A DNA stretch of 64,000 nucleotides from Thiopseudomonas sp964394445 (lineage in GTDB: Bacteria; Pseudomonadota; Gammaproteobacteria; Pseudomonadales; Pseudomonadaceae). This document shows, in pieces, positions 17,939 to 26,115 of the stretch (position 1 is the stretch's first letter; each line of letters opens with the position of its first letter). The translations under genes were made by a program, and so were the position numbers. The stretch is taken from positions 118,575 to 182,574 of the forward strand of contig CAYMXO010000001.1 of NCBI GenBank assembly GCA_964394445.1. The letters are read 5' to 3'. A model generated the notes under the pieces. That model was not told the DNA's origin. It searched no databases and saw only the letters and a list, made by a program, of their open reading frames with translations.

Positions 17939-18508
17939 TCAGCGGGGATGGCCAGCAAGACCCTGTAACCGACGGGCATAATCCAGCATCGGCTGGCGCA
18001 AAAAGTCTTCCGGCCGGTTGTTTCTTGAGGTCAGCAAACCGCCACGTACCGGAATATGCGCATTGTCGAGCAGATAGTTGTGGGCACGATCATACAGCAT
18101 AAACTGGATTACCGCGCGATCCATCAATACGCGGTCATCGGCCTGGGCCAGGCGTACATAAAGCAGATAGTCAGCCCCTTCCCGGCCAGCAACCCGAAAC
18201 GCTTCATCCAGTCCTAGCGGAACCGGAGAACGGCGCATGCGCGGAAAGTACTCGACAAAAGCCTTGTAGGTTTCCAGTGCCAGTATATTGGGCTCAACCT
18301 GATCCGGCTGGCGATCTACCGGCGGGAAATGGCTTTGCACGATATAGATCAGTGCATCCCGCTCCAAACGCATATTCAGTGCACGTTCGATCCGGTGCCG
18401 GTTCAACAAGCCTGCATCAGCCAGCTGATAGCGGCCCTCATAGGCCAGATCACTGGTTTTCATGCAGCCAGACAACAGCAACAGAAGGAACAAAAACACA
18501 ACGGGCAT
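17939..18508 (-). CDS. Predicted lipoprotein, DUF4823-like
   Basis: A 189-residue protein with a short signal peptide (MPVVFLFLLLLLSGC) ending in a lipobox, lipid-modified Cys at residue 15. The rest is soluble and basic, with GADYLLYVRLAQADD and RAVIQFMLYDRAHNYLLD, which resemble the DUF4823 lipoproteins of Pseudomonas and relatives; this assignment is from memory of the pattern. I chose the ATG at 18508 because GGAGAA lies 6 bases before it and the signal peptide begins there. Its function is unknown. The gene stands between the DUF1285 gene and a TetR regulator, all on the same strand. Confidence 0.75.
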   Translation of the reverse strand: MPVVFLFLLLLLSGCMKTSDLAYEGRYQLADAGLLNRHRIERALNMRLERDALIYIVQSHFPPVDRQPDQVEPNILALETYKAFVEYFPRMRRSPVPLGLDEAFRVAGREGADYLLYVRLAQADDRVLMDRAVIQFMLYDRAHNYLLDNAHIPVRGGLLTSRNNRPEDFLRQPMLDYARRLQGLAGHPR

Positions 18509-18576
18509 GGAAGTTCTCCGGGCGTCAAAAATGCTTGTTTGCCTTTGTATCAAGCATTTTTTACGCCAACTTCGCC

Positions 18577-19227
18577 TCAGCTATCGTCGTCCGCCTTGCG
18601 GGGCGGCTCATCACGCCGCCGCCTGTTGCCCATGCGCACACCGATATCCATCAAAAACTGAAAAAATCCTTCCTGGTCTTCCAGTACCGAGCTCCAGAAC
18701 GGCGAGTGATACAAGGCAACCGCGCCATGCACCAGTGCCCATGCGGCACAGTAGTGAAAATATGGCGGAACATCTTCCAGCTTGCCCTCACTGATACGAT
18801 CCTCGATCAGCCGGGTCAGACGCTCGAAGTTCGAGGCTCTGATACTGTGCAGTTGCTCGACCATTTCCGGTGCCTGGCGGCTCTTGACGATCCGTTCCTC
18901 CAGGCGGTCAAACAGCCGGTAACGCTCTGGATCGCCCATGCGGAAAGCAAAGTAGTCACGCGATAGCGCTTCCTTGTCACGGGATACGCTGTCTGACTGG
19001 AACAGCTCGTTAAGTTCCCGCTCGTAGTCAAGCATCAGGCGCAGGTAGATTTCGGTCTTTGACTTGAAGTGCTTATAAATGGTGCCTTTGCCAATACCTA
19101 CCGAGTCGGCAATCATCTCGACAGTCACAACATCCTCGCCCTGCTCGAGAAACAGCTGCAGTGCCGTATCAAGGATTTCCTGCTCCCGGCGGCGAAACTC
19201 ACGTACTTTACGCGGCTCTTTTTCCAT
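18577..19227 (-). CDS. TetR-family transcriptional regulator
   Basis: A 216-residue regulator. The N-terminal helix-turn-helix lies at residues ~16-60 (ILDTALQLFLEQGEDVVTVEMIA, then GIGKGTIYKHFKSKTEIY), and the rest is a helical ligand-binding domain ending in a basic, polar tail. TetR proteins usually repress and are released by a small ligand. It probably controls itself: a perfect 8-bp inverted repeat lies 25 bases before its start. The lipoprotein gene 68 bases downstream on the same strand may be in the same unit. The ligand is unknown. Confidence 0.92.
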   Translation of the reverse strand: MEKEPRKVREFRRREQEILDTALQLFLEQGEDVVTVEMIADSVGIGKGTIYKHFKSKTEIYLRLMLDYERELNELFQSDSVSRDKEALSRDYFAFRMGDPERYRLFDRLEERIVKSRQAPEMVEQLHSIRASNFERLTRLIEDRISEGKLEDVPPYFHYCAAWALVHGAVALYHSPFWSSVLEDQEGFFQFLMDIGVRMGNRRRRDEPPRKADDDS

Positions 19228-19252
19228 TATTAGACTCCATGGTCAAATCGGG

Positions 19253-19269
19253 ATATGCATTATGCATAT
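19253..19269. promoter_or_regulatory. Palindromic operator candidate upstream of the TetR gene
   Basis: ATATGCAT-T-ATGCATAT is a perfect inverted repeat of 8-bp arms around one base, in the only gap upstream of the TetR gene. Size and symmetry fit a TetR-family operator, so autoregulation is inferred. Confidence 0.55.
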
Positions 19270-19425
19270 TCCGCCATAAAAATACGAGCCGCAAGAAATC
19301 GCCAGTTCGTGACCGGATTTATTTTTTTGCTTGATGTATGCCGCCAGAACAGCCCGGGCAAGCGCTGAAGGCGATGCAAGGAGTCTCTGATTCGTGAAGA
19401 GTTTGCTGTCACAGTGCACTGCGGC

Positions 19426-20193
19426 TTAATCGTAAACCTGTTTTTTCTTCCACAGGTCGTCCGCATCAGCATCCATCTGTTCCGACAGCTCACTGGCTTG
19501 ACTGGCAGCCTGTTGGTCATGTTCCATGACTATCCGGTTGGTTTTTTCCAGCAATGCCTGGAAACTCTTCAGGCGCTCCTTGAAGGGTTGCAAGTTTTTT
19601 TGCCGCTTGATTAAACCCACAGCCCTTTCGAAAACCAGCCTGGCCTGGCGTGGCAAGCCACGCTGCAGATGGTTCTGGCCCGAAAAGTGAAAGAAGTCCA
19701 GATACAGGTTGATCAGTTGTTCCTGCAAAAAATACAACCACTGCCGGCCGTTTTCAGCCGGAATCAGCCCTTCCTGCAAGGCCCTGCGCAGCTGGGCGTG
19801 CAGGCTTTCGAGCTGAAAACGCACTTCCTTGATCTGCTCTTCAGCATGTATGGAAACCATGGGATTGGCCAGCTGGTAGTCAGTACCCTGCGCAAGGCGC
19901 TCACGCAGGGTTTCCCCCCTTGCCCGCATTTTGCTGTTTTCAGAATCATCCTTGAGGATTTCCTGAACAAAATACAGCTCCAGGCCATGCAGTCCCTGTT
20001 TCAACGGAATGGTCAAATACTGTCCGGGCAAGCCGTCAGACAAGCCCGCCAAACGCGTCTGGCGCTCAACCAGCTCCGAGCGGCGCCGGGCCCGTTCCAG
20101 TTTATTCTTTTCGCGCTGATTACTGGCATAGCCCAGCAACAGCAAGGCAAAGATTCCGCCAAACACCAGGACAACAATAATAGCAGGAGACAT
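19426..20193 (-). CDS. Membrane-anchored helical protein of unknown function
   Basis: A 255-residue protein that I do not recognise. It has one N-terminal membrane helix (residues 3-22, IIVVLVFGGIFALLLLGYA). A basic stretch (NQREKNKLERARRRSELVERQTR) then places the bulk in the cytoplasm. The rest is helical with many Gln, Leu and Arg residues, including a segment resembling a tetratricopeptide-like helix pair (RGLPRQARLVFERAVGLIKRQ), and it ends in an acidic-then-basic tail. An AGGAGA ribosome site precedes the ATG. It lies 59 bases after the MerR gene, beyond a terminator-like hairpin, so it is probably transcribed separately. It could be a scaffold or envelope-associated protein, but there is no direct evidence. 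Confidence 0.75.
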   Translation of the reverse strand: MSPAIIVVLVFGGIFALLLLGYASNQREKNKLERARRRSELVERQTRLAGLSDGLPGQYLTIPLKQGLHGLELYFVQEILKDDSENSKMRARGETLRERLAQGTDYQLANPMVSIHAEEQIKEVRFQLESLHAQLRRALQEGLIPAENGRQWLYFLQEQLINLYLDFFHFSGQNHLQRGLPRQARLVFERAVGLIKRQKNLQPFKERLKSFQALLEKTNRIVMEHDQQAASQASELSEQMDADADDLWKKKQVYD

Positions 20194-20221
20194 GACTACA
20201 TCCTGTTGTTGCTCAAGACAA

Positions 20222-20247
20222 GGCCGGGCAATGGATCAGCCCCGGCC
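20222..20247 (-). terminator. Terminator after the pheST-ihfA-merR operon
   Basis: Minus-strand stem GGCCGGG / CCCGGCC with a 12-base loop, followed by TTGTCTTG. It begins 6 bases past the MerR stop and marks the likely end of the operon. Confidence 0.65.
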
Positions 20248-20252
20248 AGACA

Positions 20253-20609
20253 TCAGCTACGCAGCAGCTTCAGGACATCCTCCAGTTCAACAATCATCTG
20301 CCGGATCACCAGTTTGTAACGGGTGTTTTCCTCTCCGGTCTGCTCGCTGCTCAGCCGCTGCCGGGCCCCGCCAATGGTAAAGCCCTGATCATACAGCAGG
20401 CTGCGGATCTGTCGGATCATCATCACATCGTGGTGCTGATAATAGCGGCGATTGCCCCGGCGCTTCACCGGAGCCAGCTGTTCAAACTCTTGCTCCCAAT
20501 AGCGCAGCACATGCGGCTTTACACCACAAAGCTCGCTGACTTCGCCAATGGTGAAATAACGTTTGCCCGGAATCGGGGGCAGTTCATTGTTATGACTGGC
20601 TTCCAGCAT
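20253..20609 (-). CDS. MerR-family transcriptional regulator
   Basis: A 118-residue protein with a MerR-type winged helix at the N-terminus (YFTIGEVSELCGVKPHVLRYWE, then RRGNRRYYQHHDV, residues ~18-62). A short helix follows, and there is no effector-binding domain or metal-binding cysteines. This small MerR, overlapping ihfA by 20 bases, is a conserved neighbour of the pheST-ihfA operon in Pseudomonas and other gammaproteobacteria. Its target genes are not known. Confidence 0.92.
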   Translation of the reverse strand: MLEASHNNELPPIPGKRYFTIGEVSELCGVKPHVLRYWEQEFEQLAPVKRRGNRRYYQHHDVMMIRQIRSLLYDQGFTIGGARQRLSSEQTGEENTRYKLVIRQMIVELEDVLKLLRS

Positions 20610-20892
20610 GGCTATCCACCCGCTCCCTTAGCTTTTGTCCCGGGCGAAAGGTCACGACACGGCGCGCGCTGATGGGTACCTCTTCACCGGTTTTCGGGTT
20701 GCGGCCCGGGCGCTGACGCTTGTCTCGCAACTCGAAGTTGCCAAAACCGGATATTTTGACCGGCTCGTTGTTTTCCAGCGAAACCCGGATTTCCTCAAAG
20801 AACAGGTCAACCAGCTCTTTGGCTTCCCGTTTGTTGAGGCCCAGCTCGAAAAACAGGTTCTCGGCCATGCCTGCCTTGGTTAGCGCGCTCAT
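20590..20892 (-). CDS. ihfA: Integration host factor subunit alpha
   Basis: A 100-residue DNA-bending protein of the HU/IHF family, which pairs with IhfB. The DNA-binding arm GRNPKTGEEVPISARRVVTF with its intercalating proline and the KISGFGNFELRDK strand region are typical of the alpha subunit. I chose the ATG at 20892; an in-frame GTG nine bases upstream sits directly on the AAGGA site and is less likely. It follows pheT with almost no gap, and IHF is often needed at sigma54 promoters such as that of fliE. Confidence 0.97.
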   Translation of the reverse strand: MSALTKAGMAENLFFELGLNKREAKELVDLFFEEIRVSLENNEPVKISGFGNFELRDKRQRPGRNPKTGEEVPISARRVVTFRPGQKLRERVDSHAGSQS

Positions 20893-20897
20893 TGATA

Positions 20898-23276
20898 TCA
20901 CTTCCTTAGGGTAGCCCCGAATTCGTCACTCAAACTTCGCAGCATCTGCTCTACCGCAGAGTTCACCTCATCGTCGGTTAGAGTGCGTGATGGATGTTGC
21001 CAGGTCAAGCCCAGGGCCAGGCTTTTGCGGCCAGGCTCAACTCCCTGTCCCAGATAGACATCAAACAGCCGCGCTTCGTTCAGCCAGTCGCCGGCCTGGG
21101 CCCGCATGCAGTCGATGATGGTTGCCGCTGGCACCTCCGCATTCACCACCAGGGCAAAGTCACGACGCACTTCGGGGAAGCGGGACAACTCGGCAAATGC
21201 CGGCAGACGCCCTGGTGCAACCGCATCCAGCTCCAGCTCGAACATCAAGACGGCCTGATCAATATCCAGCGCATCGGCAGCCTGCGGGTGCAAAGTTCCC
21301 ATATGGCCGACTATCCGGCCATCACGCTCAATTGCCGCACACTGGCCAGGGTGGAAGCCGTCCTTTTGCGCCGGCACAAAGCTGAACTCGTCTGCACTGC
21401 CGGCAGCGGCCAGCACGGCTTCAACATCCGCTTTCACGTCATAGAAGTCGACCTTGTCCTTGCCGTTGGCCCAGCCTTCAGGCAGACGCAAACCGGTGGC
21501 CACACCTGCCAGCACGGGCTCTTGTTTGAGCGCATCAAGCTGGCCGACAAAGCGCAGGCCGCTTTCAAACAGGCGTACCCGGGTCTGCTGACGGTTCAGG
21601 TTGTGCGCCAGTGCCTTGAGCAGCCCGGGCAGCAAGGAGGAGCGCATGCAGGACAACTCGGCAGAAATCGGATTGGCCAGTTTCAGCGGCTGCTCCCGGG
21701 CAAACAGCGCAAAGCTGTCTTCATCAATAAAACTGTAGGTAACCGCTTCCTGATAGCCACGGGCTACCAGCAGGCGGCGCAACATGGGCAGTTCGGCCCG
21801 GGCCTCGGTTTTCTTTTGCGGCGCCAGACGGGCTGCCGGGTAACGCACCGGCAGGCGATCATAGTCATACAGGCGGCCCGCTTCCTCGATCAGGTCTTCC
21901 TCGATGCTGATATCGAAGCGGTGGCTGGGTACGGATACCTGCCACTGCCCTGCCCCTTCGGCTTTCAGCTCAAGACCCAGTGGCTTGAGCAGGCTTTCGA
22001 TTTCGCTGTCGGCAAGTTCAAGACCGTACATGGTGTTGACCCGCTCCGCGCGCAGTTTGACCTGCTGCGTTTGCGGCATGGCGTTGTTGTCACGGGCATC
22101 AATCACCGGACCGGCTTCACCGCCAACAATTTCCAGCAAGAGCTCCGTTGCGCGCTGCATGGCACGCCCGGCCAGCTCATAGTCCACCCCGCGCTCAAAG
22201 CGGTGCGAGGCATCGGTATGCAAGCCATAGCTGCGCGCCTTGCCGGCTACGGCAATGGGCGCAAAAAAGGCGCTTTCCAGAAACAAATCGTTGGTGCTGG
22301 CAGTGTCCACACCACTGTCCTCGCCACCCATGACGCCGGCAATCGCCAGCGCTCGTTCGTGGTCGGCAATGACCAGGGTGTTGCTGTCCAGCTTGACCTG
22401 CTGGCCGTCGAGCAGGGTCAGCGGCTCGTCCTGTTGCGCCATGCGCACGCGAATGCCGCCGCGTATCTGCGCAAGGTCAAAGGCATGCATCGGCTGGCCC
22501 AGCTCCAGCATCACATAGTTGGTTACGTCGACTGCCGGATCAATGCTGCGTACACCACTGCGTTCCAGACGGCTGACCATCCAGGCTGGAGTCGGACGGC
22601 TCAGGTCAACATTGCGAATAATACGGCCAACATACCGCGGGCATGCCTGTGGCGCCTGCAGCTCAACCGGAATAACCTGGTCATGACTGGCGGCAATTTC
22701 CTTGATTTGCGGATAGGCAACCGCGCTGTTATACAGTGCGCCCACCTCACGGGCCAGACCGGTCAGCGACAGGCAGTCACCGCGGTTGGGCGTTAAATCA
22801 ACCTCGATGGCAACATCGTTCAGATCCAGATACTCGCGCAGGCACTGCCCAACAGGCGCATCGGCCGGCAACTCGATGATACCGCTGTGGTCATCGCTGA
22901 TTTTCAGCTCGTCGGCCGAACACAGCATGCCAAAAGATTCCACACCGCGCAGTTTGGCCTTTTTGATTTTGAAATCGCCGGGCAGTACCGCGCCAACCCT
23001 GGCAAAGGCCACTTTCAGGCCGGTCCGGGCATTGGGTGCACCACACACCACATTCACCTGCTGCCGGCCATCACTGACCACGCACAGGCTTAACTTGTCG
23101 GCATCCGGATGCTGGCCACACTCCAGCACCTCGCCAACTACCACACCGGAAAAATCACCGGCAACCGGCTCCACGGCATCCACTTCCAGCCCGGCCATGG
23201 ACAGGCGGGCAACCAGCTCTTCACGACCAACTTGCGGATCAACCAGGCGGCGCAGCCACTGTTCACTGAATTTCAT
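20898..23276 (-). CDS. pheT: Phenylalanine--tRNA ligase beta subunit
   Basis: A 792-residue subunit of the (alpha-beta)2 phenylalanyl-tRNA synthetase, which charges tRNA-Phe and edits tyrosine. Domains in order: the tRNA-binding fold (residues ~40-150, VVVGEVLECGQHPDADKLSLC), B3/B4 editing domain (~210-380, FERGVDYELAGRAMQRATEL), B5 domain, the catalytic-like core, and the C-terminal ferredoxin-like anticodon-binding domain (ELSRFPEVRRDFALVV). Length equals that of Pseudomonas homologues. The gap to pheS is 21 bases, so the two are co-transcribed. Confidence 0.98.
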   Translation of the reverse strand: MKFSEQWLRRLVDPQVGREELVARLSMAGLEVDAVEPVAGDFSGVVVGEVLECGQHPDADKLSLCVVSDGRQQVNVVCGAPNARTGLKVAFARVGAVLPGDFKIKKAKLRGVESFGMLCSADELKISDDHSGIIELPADAPVGQCLREYLDLNDVAIEVDLTPNRGDCLSLTGLAREVGALYNSAVAYPQIKEIAASHDQVIPVELQAPQACPRYVGRIIRNVDLSRPTPAWMVSRLERSGVRSIDPAVDVTNYVMLELGQPMHAFDLAQIRGGIRVRMAQQDEPLTLLDGQQVKLDSNTLVIADHERALAIAGVMGGEDSGVDTASTNDLFLESAFFAPIAVAGKARSYGLHTDASHRFERGVDYELAGRAMQRATELLLEIVGGEAGPVIDARDNNAMPQTQQVKLRAERVNTMYGLELADSEIESLLKPLGLELKAEGAGQWQVSVPSHRFDISIEEDLIEEAGRLYDYDRLPVRYPAARLAPQKKTEARAELPMLRRLLVARGYQEAVTYSFIDEDSFALFAREQPLKLANPISAELSCMRSSLLPGLLKALAHNLNRQQTRVRLFESGLRFVGQLDALKQEPVLAGVATGLRLPEGWANGKDKVDFYDVKADVEAVLAAAGSADEFSFVPAQKDGFHPGQCAAIERDGRIVGHMGTLHPQAADALDIDQAVLMFELELDAVAPGRLPAFAELSRFPEVRRDFALVVNAEVPAATIIDCMRAQAGDWLNEARLFDVYLGQGVEPGRKSLALGLTWQHPSRTLTDDEVNSAVEQMLRSLSDEFGATLRK

Positions 23277-23297
23277 GCTGTTCTCCTCAAGTCAGAA

Positions 23298-24314
23298 TTA
23301 ACGGAATTGCGCCAGAAAGCGCAGGTCATTGTCGAAGAACAGACGCAAGTCATTGACGCCATAGCGCAGCATCGCCAGTCGTTCCACACCCATGCCAAAG
23401 GCAAAGCCACGGTATTTTTCCGGGTCAATGCCAGACATTTTCAGCACATTGGGGTGCACCATCCCGCAACCCATGACCTCCAGCCAGCCGGTTTGTTTGC
23501 ACACACGGCAGCCATCGCCGTTGCACATGACACACTGCATGTCGACTTCGGCAGACGGCTCGGTAAAGGGGAAAAACGAGGGGCGAAAACGTACGGCCAG
23601 ATCTTTCTCGAAGAACACCCGCAAAAACTCTTCGATGGTGCCCTTGAGGTCGGCGAAGTTGACATCTTCGTCAATCAGCAGCCCTTCCACCTGGTGAAAC
23701 ATCGGCGAGTGGGTAATGTCCGAGTCGCAGCGGTAAACACGGCCCGGGCAAACAATACGGATCGGCGGCTGCTGGTTTTCCATGGTGCGCACTTGCACCG
23801 GAGAGGTGTGCGTACGCAGCAGCATGTTGGCATTAAAATAAAACGTATCGTGCATCGCCCGCGCCGGGTGATGGTCGGGAATGTTCAGCGCCTCGAAGTT
23901 GTGGTAATCGTCCTCCACTTCGGGGCCTTCGGCCACGTCATAGCCAATGCGGGTAAAGAACGCTTCAATACGCTCTTTGGTGCGGGTTACCGGGTGCAAG
24001 CCGCCGGATTGCTGGCCACGGCCCGGCAGGGTGACATCCAGGGTTTCGGCCGCCAGCCTGGCTTCCAGTGCCTGCTGCTCCAGCAGCTGCTTGCGCTGGT
24101 TCAGTGCGGTTTGCACCTGCTCCTTGGCGGCGTTGATGATGGCACCGGCTTTGGGCCGCTCTTCGGCTGAAAGGCCACCGAGCTGCTTCATCAGCTGGGT
24201 AAATTCACCTTTTTTACCCAGGAACTGAACCCGCAGTTGTTCCAGGGCCTGTACATTATCGGTTGCTGTAATGGCCGCCAGCGCCTGGCTGACCTGTTGT
24301 TCCAGATTGTCCAT
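23298..24314 (-). CDS. pheS: Phenylalanine--tRNA ligase alpha subunit
   Basis: A 338-residue catalytic subunit of phenylalanyl-tRNA synthetase (class II). The N-terminal coiled coil (MDNLEQQVSQALAAI) leads into motif 2 (FRPSFFPFTEPSAEVDMQ) and motif 3 (GFAFGMGVERLAMLRYGV). I chose the ATG at 24314, which gives the standard length; the open frame extends to 24446 but has no family counterpart. A 10-bp hairpin and the rplT terminator lie upstream, so its expression may be attenuated. Confidence 0.98.
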   Translation of the reverse strand: MDNLEQQVSQALAAITATDNVQALEQLRVQFLGKKGEFTQLMKQLGGLSAEERPKAGAIINAAKEQVQTALNQRKQLLEQQALEARLAAETLDVTLPGRGQQSGGLHPVTRTKERIEAFFTRIGYDVAEGPEVEDDYHNFEALNIPDHHPARAMHDTFYFNANMLLRTHTSPVQVRTMENQQPPIRIVCPGRVYRCDSDITHSPMFHQVEGLLIDEDVNFADLKGTIEEFLRVFFEKDLAVRFRPSFFPFTEPSAEVDMQCVMCNGDGCRVCKQTGWLEVMGCGMVHPNVLKMSGIDPEKYRGFAFGMGVERLAMLRYGVNDLRLFFDNDLRFLAQFR

Positions 24315-24339
24315 CTTGTTTTTTGACTCCGGTGGAGAT

Positions 24340-24372
24340 GCTTGCAAAGCGCTCTGTCTGTTCTTTGCAAGC
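24340..24372 (-). promoter_or_regulatory. Leader hairpin upstream of pheS
   Basis: GCTTGCAAAG and CTTTGCAAGC form a perfect 10-bp stem with a 13-base loop. It ends about 26 bases before the pheS ATG. No T-run follows, so it is not a plain terminator; it could block or present the ribosome site or act as an antiterminator partner. Confidence 0.45.
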
Positions 24373-24562
24373 AGCTCTGTGTTAGAAAACGGGTTAGCCC
24401 AGATACAAAACCTGTCCGGCAAAAACAAACCCTGCACTACCGCCAAACAGTTGTTGCGCTAAAGCTGGGCGGCGTTCCAGCAGGTTTTCGCGAGCTTCAT
24501 GCCAACCTGCACTGCGCTCAGGAAGATGGCAACGCGTTCCGGATTGGTTAAGGCTAAACGAA

Positions 24563-24592
24563 ACAAGGGAAGAGCCTTGGCCCTTCCCTTGT
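24563..24592 (-). terminator. Terminator (or attenuator) after rplT
   Basis: Minus-strand stem ACAAGGGAAG / CTTCCCTTGT with a 10-base loop, followed by TTTCGTTT. It lies 35 bases past the rplT stop and would separate ribosomal-protein transcription from pheST, or regulate read-through. Confidence 0.75.
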
Positions 24593-24626
24593 CAGAAATC
24601 ACAACGTTCGCTGTCTTGCGATAACC

Positions 24627-24983
24627 TTAGGCCAGTGAGGCTTTGGCTTTCTCGACAATGGCGGCAAACGCTGCTTTTTCGTTGACTGCCAGATCAGCCA
24701 GTACCTTGCGGTCGATTTCAATGGAGGCCTTTTTCAGACCTGCAATGAAGCGGCTGTAGGACAGACCGTTAACACGGGCACCAGCGTTGATACGGGCAAT
24801 CCACAGAGCGCGGAATTGACGCTTGCGCTGGCGACGGTCACGGTAAGCGTACTGACCGGCCTTGATGACAGCCTGCTTGGCAACACGGAACACGCGTGAA
24901 CGCGCGCCGTAGTAACCTTTTGCCAGCTTCAGAACTTTTTTATGACGGGCGCGAGCCTGTACACCACGTTTTACACGAGCCAT
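24627..24983 (-). CDS. rplT: 50S ribosomal protein bL20
   Basis: A 118-residue basic protein that binds 23S rRNA early in 50S assembly; the sequence (ARVKRGVQARARHKKVLKLA) is typical along its whole length. In E. coli L20 also represses translation of rpmI and itself. It lies 24 bases after rpmI. Confidence 0.98.
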   Translation of the reverse strand: MARVKRGVQARARHKKVLKLAKGYYGARSRVFRVAKQAVIKAGQYAYRDRRQRKRQFRALWIARINAGARVNGLSYSRFIAGLKKASIEIDRKVLADLAVNEKAAFAAIVEKAKASLA

Positions 24984-25007
24984 AACTGATTAATCTCCTG
25001 ACCTGAA

Positions 25008-25202
25008 TTAACGAACACGCAACATGCGTTCAACGTTGGCAACATCGGATGGGTGCACCTGGCTGCAGCCGCGCAGCTGACGCTTACGCTTGGTGGTCAT
25101 CTTGGTCAGGATATGGCTCTTGAAAGCATGCTTGTGCTTGAAGCCGTTTGCAGTGGCCTTGAAACGCTTCTTGGCACCGCTTTTGGTTTTCATTTTTGAC
25201 AT
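25008..25202 (-). CDS. rpmI: 50S ribosomal protein bL35
   Basis: A 64-residue basic ribosomal protein (MSKMKTKSGAKKRFK, then HILTKMTTKRKRQLR). I chose the ATG at 25202, giving the usual length. It stands between infC and rplT, the conserved order, where translation of the pair is normally controlled by L20. Confidence 0.97.
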   Translation of the reverse strand: MSKMKTKSGAKKRFKATANGFKHKHAFKSHILTKMTTKRKRQLRGCSQVHPSDVANVERMLRVR

Positions 25203-25283
25203 GTTTGAACTCCGCATTCAAAGGTATAAACAACAGTAACCTTGGGGCCTGTCAATGCCCGGGCTGCAAGCAGCCTGTTGGGG

Positions 25284-25829
25284 TTACTTTTTCTTTTTGG
25301 GGGCGATGACCATGATCAGCTGGCGTCCTTCCATTTTTGGATGCTGTTCAACGGTGCCGTACTCTTCCAGGTCGTGTTCAACCTGTTTGAGCAGCTCCAT
25401 GCCCAGCTCCTGGTGAGCCATCTCGCGGCCGCGGAATCGCAAGGAAACCTTGGCCTTGTCCCCGTCTTCAAGGAAACGTATCAGGTTGCGTAGTTTTACC
25501 TGATAATCCCCTACGTCCGTCCCTGGGCGAAACTTTACTTCTTTAATTTGAATTTGTTTCTGGTTCTTGCGCGCCTGGGCCTGTTGCTTTTTACGCTCGA
25601 ACAGATGCTTGCCATAGTCCATGATGCGGCAAACCGGCGGCTGTGCGTCCGGAGAGATTTCAACCAGATCCAGCTTTGCCTCTTCGGCTGCAGCCAGTGC
25701 TTCGTCAATCGAGACGATCCCGACCTGTTCTCCGTCTGCGCCAATCAGGCGTACTTCGCGGGCAGTAATATTTTCGTTAATCGGTGCTCTGGGGGCTGAA
25801 CGTCTGTCTTGTCTCATATCTCGTCTAAT
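25284..25829 (-). CDS. infC: Translation initiation factor IF-3, with non-AUG start
   Basis: IF-3 keeps the 30S subunit free and checks the start codon. The two-domain protein is complete (APINENITAREVRLIGADGEQ, the linker of Lys and Gln residues, and the C-terminal GREMAHQELGMELL). Alignment to Pseudomonas IF-3 places the start at an ATT (25829), or the preceding ATC (25832), behind GGAGAG, rather than any ATG upstream. The next ATG (25817) would cut conserved N-terminal residues. ATT starts allow infC to repress itself, since IF-3 rejects non-AUG codons. The protein is 181 residues from the ATT. Confidence 0.93.
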   Translation of the reverse strand: MRRDMRQDRRSAPRAPINENITAREVRLIGADGEQVGIVSIDEALAAAEEAKLDLVEISPDAQPPVCRIMDYGKHLFERKKQQAQARKNQKQIQIKEVKFRPGTDVGDYQVKLRNLIRFLEDGDKAKVSLRFRGREMAHQELGMELLKQVEHDLEEYGTVEQHPKMEGRQLIMVIAPKKKK

Positions 25830-25988
25830 GATTCTCTCTCCGAGTTTGGCATAATGCCGAAAAATTACAGCCATTTGCCAGCCCCGGCCTTGCCGGGACT
25901 CCATATTTCGACTGTAACGCTTTGTATTTCATGTGTTTTCGCCAGCATTCACAGGCCGCGAAAAGCGCCAATAAAATTTGACTGACGG

Positions 25989-26017
25989 ATTCTATAGCCA
26001 ATTGCTTGATTATTCAA
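25989..26017 (-). promoter_or_regulatory. Sigma70 promoter for infC
   Basis: Minus-strand TTGAAT (26012-26017) and TAGAAT (25989-25994) are 17 bases apart. The predicted start near 25982 gives a leader of about 150 bases before infC. Confidence 0.7.
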
Positions 26018-26115
26018 GCAGGAACTGTAAGCGGACATGCCTGCAGCAGTGGCAAACAACAGCTTTCGATGGCATTTCGGGCTAACATGACAGGCAATCA
26101 AATCAGGGAGTCAAC

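Larger units (their letters stand above)
24315..24626. other. rplT-pheS intergenic leader
   Basis: No protein gene is supported. The stretch contains the rplT terminator (24563-24592) and, nearer pheS, a perfect 10-bp hairpin (24340-24372). I looked for a Phe-rich leader peptide like E. coli pheL and found none. Confidence 0.6.

Noticed and set aside
20893..20901. GTG start for ihfA nine bases before the chosen ATG
   Set aside because: It directly follows AAGGA with no spacing, while the ATG has a normal spacing and gives the standard 100 residues.
20994..22796. 600-codon open frame on the plus strand
   Set aside because: It is antisense to pheT; the translation looks like a low-complexity reflection of pheT codon use, and pheT itself is certain.
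24378..24446. In-frame extension of pheS with several Phe codons as an attenuator peptide
   Set aside because: It is continuous with pheS, has no start with a ribosome site, and the Phe codons are not clustered as in pheL.
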